37,782 bases of DNA from positions 1-37,782 of the forward strand of contig NZ_BAABJQ010000050.1 in NCBI RefSeq assembly GCF_039543385.1, in the 5' to 3' direction. The translations under genes and the position numbers were made by a program. Under the pieces are notes generated by a model. That model had not been told where the DNA came from. It saw only the letters and a program-made list of their open reading frames with translations, and ran no database searches. Of the stretch, positions 33,270 through 37,782 are shown piece after piece. Numbering within the stretch: the first letter of the stretch is position 1; every line of letters starts with the position of its first letter. Source of the DNA: Rugosimonospora acidiphila (GTDB lineage Bacteria > Actinomycetota > Actinomycetes > Mycobacteriales > Micromonosporaceae).

Positions 33270-33794
33270 ATGAGCATGCCGCTGTACCAGTTCGGCAACT
33301 ACCGCCACGAGGAGCAGCGGGCCGAGATGGAGCGGCTGGCGGCCGGTGGCATCTGCCTGTTCTGCCCCGACCATCTCAGCGGCGAGCCGACGCACGAGCC
33401 GCTGCTGCGGACCGGACACTGGACGGTCATCCACAACCGGTACCCGTACGCCGACACGAGGCTGCACCTGCTGATGGTGCCGGACGAGCACGTGAGCGAC
33501 CTGGTCGACCTCTCGCCCGAGGCCCGGGAGGACTTCTGGACCGCCCTGGCCTGGATCCGTGACCACTACGAGCTGAGCTTCTACGGCCTCGGAGCGCGCA
33601 ACGGCGACAGCAGGTTCACCGGGGGCACCATAGGCCACCTGCACGTCCACGTGATCGTCGGAGACGTGGACGATCCCGACCACCGGCCGGTACGCATGAA
33701 GCTCAGTTCCCGGCCCGCGCCGGGCGAGCCGGAGCCGTCAGCCGGCGGGGGTGTCGCCGGTGGTGTCGACCCAGATCAGCTCGACGCCGGCTGA
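33270..33794 (+). CDS. HIT-family nucleotide hydrolase/transferase
   Basis: A 174-residue protein. The histidine triad is HLHVH (H123, H125, H127) in GGTIGHLHVHVIVGD, with the upstream CLFC zinc/loop motif (29-32) and LLMVPDEHVSDL typical of HIT enzymes, which hydrolyse or transfer nucleoside monophosphates from dinucleotides or nucleotide conjugates. The last ~30 residues are low-complexity. It lies 115 bp after the ThyA-like gene on the same strand and overlaps the convergent deaminase by 57 bp. The first ATG (33270) has no good ribosome site; a second ATG is two codons on. Confidence 0.87.
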   Translation: MSMPLYQFGNYRHEEQRAEMERLAAGGICLFCPDHLSGEPTHEPLLRTGHWTVIHNRYPYADTRLHLLMVPDEHVSDLVDLSPEAREDFWTALAWIRDHYELSFYGLGARNGDSRFTGGTIGHLHVHVIVGDVDDPDHRPVRMKLSSRPAPGEPEPSAGGGVAGGVDPDQLDAG

Positions 33795-34595
33795 GCGCAG
33801 GATGGCGTCGCCGTCGAGCATCGCGTACGGGCCGGCGAAGTAGCAGCGGCGGAAGCCGGCCTCGGCGACCAGCCGGGCGCATCCCGGGCAGGGGAACGTC
33901 GACACGTAGAGGTCGGCGCCGTCCAGTACCGTGCCGGCACGCGCGGCCCTCGCGACGATCAGGGCCTCGGCGTGAATCGCGGTCGACAGGTCGATCCGGA
34001 CTCCCCGCGAGAAATCGTTGCGGGGGTCGCCGTCGAGGTAGGGCGCGTACTCCGTCGGCCGGTGCTGGTTGTACTCGACGGCCAGCACCTCGCCGTCCCG
34101 TGCGGCCAGGGCACCGACCTGGCGCCACCAGTCGGAGGACCTTCCGGCGGCCTCGGTGGCGCGGCCCATCAGCCGGCGGCTCAGCTCGTCCGTGGCGACG
34201 GCGCCGTCATAGTCGGCGGGTCGCTGGGCCTGGCTCCAGCCGCGGTCCCAGCGCAGGAAGGTCCGTTCGTAGTTCACGATCCGGCCCGATCCGAGCGCGT
34301 ACCGGGCCACCAGGTCGCGCATCAGCTCCTCGTCCGGTACGACCAGGACGTCGGCGGTGCACGCGGCGGGCAGGTCGGCCCGCTCGATGACGCGGGCCGG
34401 CGGGCGATCCCCGGAGCGGTTCAGATACCGGGCCGCCGAGACCGGGGACAGCGCCCGGATCTCCTTGCGCATGACCCGGTGGTCCTCGGCGAAGCTCTCG
34501 CCCAGGAGCAGGATCTCCGCCGCGTCCGCGTGCTTGGCGAGGAGGCTCTCGTACCCCGAGTGGATGACCGGCAGGTAGAGCAGGACCTGCTTCAC
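33738..34595 (-). CDS. Cytidine/deoxycytidylate deaminase-family protein with unknown N-terminal domain
   Basis: A 285-residue protein. The C-terminal part (about 150-280) is a zinc deaminase: HAE (208-210) with the proton-shuttling E210, and PCPGC (C236, C239) completing the zinc site; GFRRCYFAGPY follows as in dCMP deaminases. The N-terminal ~125 residues begin with a hydrophobic strand (KQVLLYLPVIHSGYESLL) and look alpha/beta, but I do not recognise the fold. The GTG start is 6 nt from the nucleotidyltransferase stop codon, so the pair forms an operon. It probably deaminates a cytosine or similar nucleotide. Confidence 0.85.
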   Translation of the reverse strand: MKQVLLYLPVIHSGYESLLAKHADAAEILLLGESFAEDHRVMRKEIRALSPVSAARYLNRSGDRPPARVIERADLPAACTADVLVVPDEELMRDLVARYALGSGRIVNYERTFLRWDRGWSQAQRPADYDGAVATDELSRRLMGRATEAAGRSSDWWRQVGALAARDGEVLAVEYNQHRPTEYAPYLDGDPRNDFSRGVRIDLSTAIHAEALIVARAARAGTVLDGADLYVSTFPCPGCARLVAEAGFRRCYFAGPYAMLDGDAILRSAGVELIWVDTTGDTPAG

Positions 34596-34601
34596 GGCGA
34601 C

Positions 34602-35279
34602 CTACTCGTCCTCGCCCTCGTCGCCGGCCTCGGCATCCGCCAGGAGCTGGCGGACCTGCTTGAGCACCAGCAGGCGGAGCCGGGCCGAGGTGCTGATCGT
34701 GGCCATCCGCTCGAGGATCTCCACCCGTCCGCAGTACTTCGACTCCAGCTCGGCGGTCTCCTCCGGCCGGTAGGTCTCCTTGGTGGCGACCAGCACGTCG
34801 GGCCGGACCGCGTCGATCAGCGCCCAGCGCGGGTCGTCGGCGTTCTTCAGCGTCACCAGGCCCACGCCGCGCTGGTGGGTGACCATGCGCAGCCGCTCGG
34901 CCTCGGGCACCGCCGGCCGCCCCGGCCCCTTGCGCCGGCGCACCTTCTCGTCGCTGTCCACGCCGACGATGAGGAAATCGCCGAACTTCCGGGCCGCCTC
35001 GAGGTACCTCGAGTGGCCCTCGTGCAGCATGTCGAAGGTGCCGCTGGTGAGCACCACCTTGAGCCCCAGCACGCGCAGCGCCTCGACGATCTGACTGATC
35101 GCCGAGTAGCTGGGGACGAAGCGCTCCTCGAAGTTGGAGGCGTCCTCGAAGACCCCGCCGTCGGGGCGCATCACGCCGAGCCTGGGCCGCACCGACGGGT
35201 CGGCCGCACCCTGATCCGTGGGGCGCGCCGTGCCGGCCGGGCGTTCCTCGGGCGTCTCGTTCCCCGTCTTAGGCTGCAT
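34602..35279 (-). CDS. HxGH-motif nucleotidyltransferase (RfaE/GCT-like)
   Basis: A 225-residue protein of the cytidylyltransferase/adenylyltransferase family. TSGTFDMLHEGHSRYL holds HEGH (86-89), which grips the nucleotide triphosphate; GVDSDEKVRRRKG follows, and ISTSAR (195-200) is the second nucleotide-binding motif. Such enzymes join CTP or ATP to a phosphorylated small molecule (glycerol phosphate, sugar phosphate, phosphopantetheine, FMN). The first ~50 residues are polar and probably disordered, and the C-terminus is acidic. The start is uncertain: the ATG at 35279 has a poor ribosome site. It is the first gene of a two-gene operon with the deaminase. Confidence 0.87.
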   Translation of the reverse strand: MQPKTGNETPEERPAGTARPTDQGAADPSVRPRLGVMRPDGGVFEDASNFEERFVPSYSAISQIVEALRVLGLKVVLTSGTFDMLHEGHSRYLEAARKFGDFLIVGVDSDEKVRRRKGPGRPAVPEAERLRMVTHQRGVGLVTLKNADDPRWALIDAVRPDVLVATKETYRPEETAELESKYCGRVEILERMATISTSARLRLLVLKQVRQLLADAEAGDEGEDE

Positions 35280-35322
35280 TGGCGCTCAAAAACCTTCTTG
35301 GTGGCCGTCGGTGTGCCCCGAA

Positions 35323-35370
35323 AGGTGGCCGGGTGGCCACCTCCGGACACCTTGTGAAGTTTCCGGTGTC
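35323..35370 (-). promoter_or_regulatory. Two consecutive hairpins upstream of the nucleotidyltransferase
   Basis: An 8-bp perfect stem with 4-nt loop (35323-35330 with 35335-35342) is followed by a 6-bp stem with 13-nt loop (35346-35351 with 35365-35370). Both lie 45-95 nt upstream of the minus-strand gene starting at 35279. They may form a structured leader or operators. A TATGAT -10-like box on the minus strand sits further upstream at 35419-35414. The remainder of the 271-bp region shows no gene. Confidence 0.35.
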
Positions 35371-35513
35371 TCCCGTGACGGCGGCGCGCCGAGAAGGGCG
35401 CACACGCCGGGCAATCATACCGGGCGCCGAGTGCGCGGGTACCCGGCTATGCCGCCGGCCCCACCGCGGCCGGTGGGCAGGCGGCGCGCCGCTCTGTGTT
35501 TGCCATCACCTGT

Positions 35514-35550
35514 AGACATCGCTTGAAGACATCAGCCGTAGGCTTGCGCC
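35514..35550 (+). promoter_or_regulatory. Leaderless promoter and direct repeat before the MFS gene
   Basis: TAGGCT (35539-35544) ends 6 nt before the GTG at 35551, predicting transcription from the start codon; no ribosome site exists. AGACATC is repeated at 35514-35520 and 35527-35533, a 13-bp period just upstream of the -10 box, which is a plausible place for the TetR-family regulator encoded downstream to act. Confidence 0.4.
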
Positions 35551-36975
35551 GTGATCACCCTCGACGCCCCTCAGGTACAGCGGCCCACCAGGAGTTCTCT
35601 CGTCCCTGGCCTGATCTTCATGGGCACGGTGGTCTCGATCATCAGCAGCCTCGGGGCGCCGCTGATCCCGACCGTCGCGGCCGACGATCACGTGTCGCTC
35701 GGCGCCGCGCAGTGGTCGCTGACCATCACCTTCCTGGTCAGCGCGCTGGCCACGCCGCTGATGGGGCGGCTCGGCGACGGCCCGCACCGGCGCACCGTGA
35801 TCATCGGCAGCCTCGGCGTGGTCACCCTCGGCGCCGTGCTGGCCGCCCTGCCGTTCGGCTTCGTCCTGCTGCTGGTGGGGCGGGGTCTGCAGGGAGTCGG
35901 CCTCGGGCTCACCCCGCTGGGCATCGCGGTGGCCCGCGACACCCTCCCACCGGATCGCGGCCGGTCGACGACCGCCATGCTCTCGATCACCACCGTCGCC
36001 GGGCTCGGGCTCGGCTACCCGATCACCGGCCTGATCGCCGACCATGGCGGCCTGCACGCCGCGTTCTGGTTCGGCGCCGCGTGCAGCGCCGCGGCGCTGG
36101 TCGTCGCCGCCCTGGTGGTGCCGTCCTCGGCGCACCACCCGCGCCAGCGCCTGGACGTCCTGGGCGCGGTCCTGCTGGGCGCCGCGCTGGCCGGACTGCT
36201 GCTGGCCATCAGCGAGGGCGAGGGCTGGGGGTGGGGCTCCGCGCGCCTGCTCGGCGTCGTGGCGGTCGCGCTCGCCGCCCTGGCCGGTTGGATCCTGCTG
36301 GAGCTGCGCCGCTCGTACGCCCTGGTGCAGTTGCGGCTGCTGAGCCTGCGGGCGGTACTCACCGGGAACGTGGGCGCGCTGTTCGCCGGGATCGCGATGT
36401 ACCTGCTCATCTCGCTGGTGACCAGGTTCGTTCAGACGCCGGCCAGCAGCGGGTACGGGCTCGGCGCCTCGGCCGCGGTCAGCGGGTTGGTGCTGCTCCC
36501 GTTCTCGGCCGGCAGCGTGGTCGCCAACCGGATCACCCACACCCTCATCCGCCGTACCTCGGCGGAGGCCCTGCTGTCGGTGGGCTCGGCCGTCGGGCTG
36601 ATCGCCACCCTGCTGTTCACCTTCGCCCGCGCCAGCCTGTGGGAGGTGGCCACCCTCATGGGGATCGCCGGGCTCGGCGTGGGCATCATCTTCGCGGTCA
36701 TGCCCAGCCTGATCGTGGGGGCGGTGCCGCGGCAGGAGACCGGCAGCGCCACGAGCTTCAACCAGGTGATCCGCTACGTCGGGTACGCGGCCGGCAGCGC
36801 GATGAGCGCCGTGGTGCTGGAGGCTCGTACCGTCCCCGGGCACCTGCTGCCGGCGGCCGGCGGGTACACGGTGGCAGGGCTCATCGGCTGCGGGGTGTGG
36901 GTGGTGACCGCGGTGGTGAGCCTCGCGCTGCCCCGTCTGCCGCACAATCGGACGACCACCGGTAACCAGTCCTAA
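35551..36975 (+). CDS. MFS drug-exporter-like transporter
   Basis: A 474-residue integral membrane protein with ~14 hydrophobic segments, as in the DHA2 (EmrB/QacA) exporters. The loop 2-3 signature MGRLGDGPHRR is present, and motif C-like LGLGYPITGLIADHGG lies in the fifth span, characteristic of proton-coupled antiporters. The substrate is not identifiable. It is followed 10 bp later by a TetR-family regulator on the same strand, the usual arrangement for a self-regulated efflux system. GTG start. Confidence 0.9.
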   Translation: MITLDAPQVQRPTRSSLVPGLIFMGTVVSIISSLGAPLIPTVAADDHVSLGAAQWSLTITFLVSALATPLMGRLGDGPHRRTVIIGSLGVVTLGAVLAALPFGFVLLLVGRGLQGVGLGLTPLGIAVARDTLPPDRGRSTTAMLSITTVAGLGLGYPITGLIADHGGLHAAFWFGAACSAAALVVAALVVPSSAHHPRQRLDVLGAVLLGAALAGLLLAISEGEGWGWGSARLLGVVAVALAALAGWILLELRRSYALVQLRLLSLRAVLTGNVGALFAGIAMYLLISLVTRFVQTPASSGYGLGASAAVSGLVLLPFSAGSVVANRITHTLIRRTSAEALLSVGSAVGLIATLLFTFARASLWEVATLMGIAGLGVGIIFAVMPSLIVGAVPRQETGSATSFNQVIRYVGYAAGSAMSAVVLEARTVPGHLLPAAGGYTVAGLIGCGVWVVTAVVSLALPRLPHNRTTTGNQS

Positions 36976-36985
36976 GGATCGGCCC

Positions 36986-37582
36986 ATGACCAAGGAACCG
37001 ACCCCGCGCCGCAGGGACGCGGCCGCCAGCCGGGAGCGGCTGCTCAACGCCGCCCGCGACCTGTTCGCGGACCGCGGCTACGACCGGACCACGGCGCGCG
37101 ACATCGGCGAGCGGGCGGGGGTCGACCCCACGATGATCGCCCGGTACTTCGGCGGCAAGGCGCAGCTCTACATCGCCGTGCTGCGTGCCGATGACGGGCC
37201 GAACCCGCCTGCCGACCTGCTCGACCCGGACCGGCTGGCGGCGCTGCTCGACCGGGTCGGGCGGACCGGCCCCGGCCCGATCTTCCAGGCCGCCGTGCGG
37301 GCGTACGACGACCCGCCCGCCCAGGCCGCCGCCCGCGCCGAACTGGAGCGTCGGATCGTGGCGCCGCTGAGCCAGCGGCTGCGCGACGAGGGCCACGAGC
37401 AGCCCGACCTGCGGGCCGAGGTGCTCATCGCGGCGTTCATCGGCGTCGTGCTCGCCCGGCGGCAGGGCACGTTCGGGCATCTCGCCGGCGCCACCACCGA
37501 CGAGGTCCTGCCGCTGCTCGAGGAGCTGCTGGGAGCCCGCCGGTACGCGGAATCGGGCGGCGGCGACCCAGCTCCCGAGTGA
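36986..37582 (+). CDS. TetR-family transcriptional regulator
   Basis: A 198-residue protein. The N-terminal helix-turn-helix is classic: RERLLNAARDLFADRGYDRTTARDIGERAGVDPTMIARYFGGKAQLY (residues ~17-63). The C-terminal helical domain should bind a small ligand and mediate dimerisation, with TetR_C-like LERRIVAPLSQRL. It lies 10 bp downstream of the MFS gene and probably represses that operon; the ligand may be the exported compound. The start is the ATG after AAGGATCGGCCC. Confidence 0.92.
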   Translation: MTKEPTPRRRDAAASRERLLNAARDLFADRGYDRTTARDIGERAGVDPTMIARYFGGKAQLYIAVLRADDGPNPPADLLDPDRLAALLDRVGRTGPGPIFQAAVRAYDDPPAQAAARAELERRIVAPLSQRLRDEGHEQPDLRAEVLIAAFIGVVLARRQGTFGHLAGATTDEVLPLLEELLGARRYAESGGGDPAPE

Positions 37583-37632
37583 CGCCGGCGGTGGCCGGCG
37601 GACGCCCGCCGACCACCGCCGTTGGCAACGGA

Positions 37633-37782
37633 TCAGTCCTCGGTGACGAGCCGGTCGCGCATCGCGGCCAGCGACCGGGCCAGCATCCGGGACACGTGCA
37701 TCTGGGAGATGCCGACCCGCTCGGCGATCTGCGTCTGGGTCAGGTTGCCGAAGAACCGCAGCACCACGATCTTCTGCTCGCG
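37633..37782 (-). CDS. RNA polymerase sigma factor of the SigB/SigF type, C-terminal part
   Basis: The last 49 residues of a sigma-70-family protein; the gene continues beyond the window edge. The sequence REQKIVVLRFFGNLTQTQIA followed by ERVGISQMHVSRMLARSLAAMR is region 4.2, whose helix-turn-helix contacts the -35 element. QTQIAERVGISQMHVSR is typical of the stress/sporulation group SigB/SigF/SigG rather than the ECF or primary factors. It could recognise the GTTT/GGGTA promoters at 25456-25518. Confidence 0.88.
   Translation of the reverse strand, partial: REQKIVVLRFFGNLTQTQIAERVGISQMHVSRMLARSLAAMRDRLVTED

Overview
The window is very G+C-rich and densely coded, with strong third-position G/C bias, frequent GTG starts and 1-4 bp gene overlaps. 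The glnX-glnH-pknG set, an actinobacterial-style kdp operon, a SigB/SigF-type sigma factor and GTTT/GGGTA promoters point to an actinomycete. The overall gene style suggests Micromonosporaceae (inference; no rRNA or other marker gene is present to confirm it). No tRNA, rRNA, CRISPR array, prophage or insertion sequence was recognised.

Layout. (1) 1-1578: a small membrane protein, then the debris of an ABC transporter/two-component locus: the first ~34 codons of an ABC ATPase joined directly to the last ~70 codons of a histidine kinase, followed by a response regulator that has lost its DNA-binding domain. (2) 1579-2694: a secreted esterase of the LpqC/PHB-depolymerase type. (3) 11915 down to 2666, minus strand: seven tightly coupled genes, glnX-glnH-coiled-coil protein-pknG-PP2C-vWA-FHA, perhaps preceded by a GNAT gene. 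The first two and the kinase are the known amino-acid-sensing GlnX/GlnH/PknG module. Here it is extended by a phosphatase, a von Willebrand A protein and a phosphothreonine reader. Kinase, phosphatase and FHA protein all carry N-terminal zinc ribbons. (4) 12.6-14.2 kb: an orphan ribbon-helix-helix protein and a secreted lysozyme-fold protein with a duplicated 3' end and a clear terminator. (5) 14.2-25.2 kb: a potassium block, with a KimA-like transporter divergent from a small membrane ORF and kdpFABC-kdpDE. (6) 25.2-25.9 kb: divergent DUF2795 and DUF2267 genes sharing an intergenic region with SigB-type promoter elements on both strands. (7) 26.0-31.5 kb: metabolic genes (ProA-like dehydrogenase, RpiB-like isomerase, M20 amidohydrolase), an unusual methyltransferase-phosphotransferase fusion and two small methyltransferases. 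(8) 32.2-35.3 kb: a nucleotide-chemistry cluster with a divergent thymidylate synthase homologue, a HIT protein, a CMP/dCMP-type deaminase with an unknown N-terminal domain, and a HxGH nucleotidyltransferase. (9) 35.5-37.8 kb: an MFS exporter with its TetR regulator, and the C-terminus of a sigma factor.

Two systems deserve the most attention. One is the expanded PknG operon, which looks like a complete extracellular-ligand-to-phosphothreonine circuit (sensor, kinase, phosphatase, scaffold, reader). The other is the thymidylate synthase-like/HIT/deaminase/nucleotidyltransferase group, which could make or recycle an unusual pyrimidine nucleotide. The functions of both as systems are inferred from domain content and gene order.
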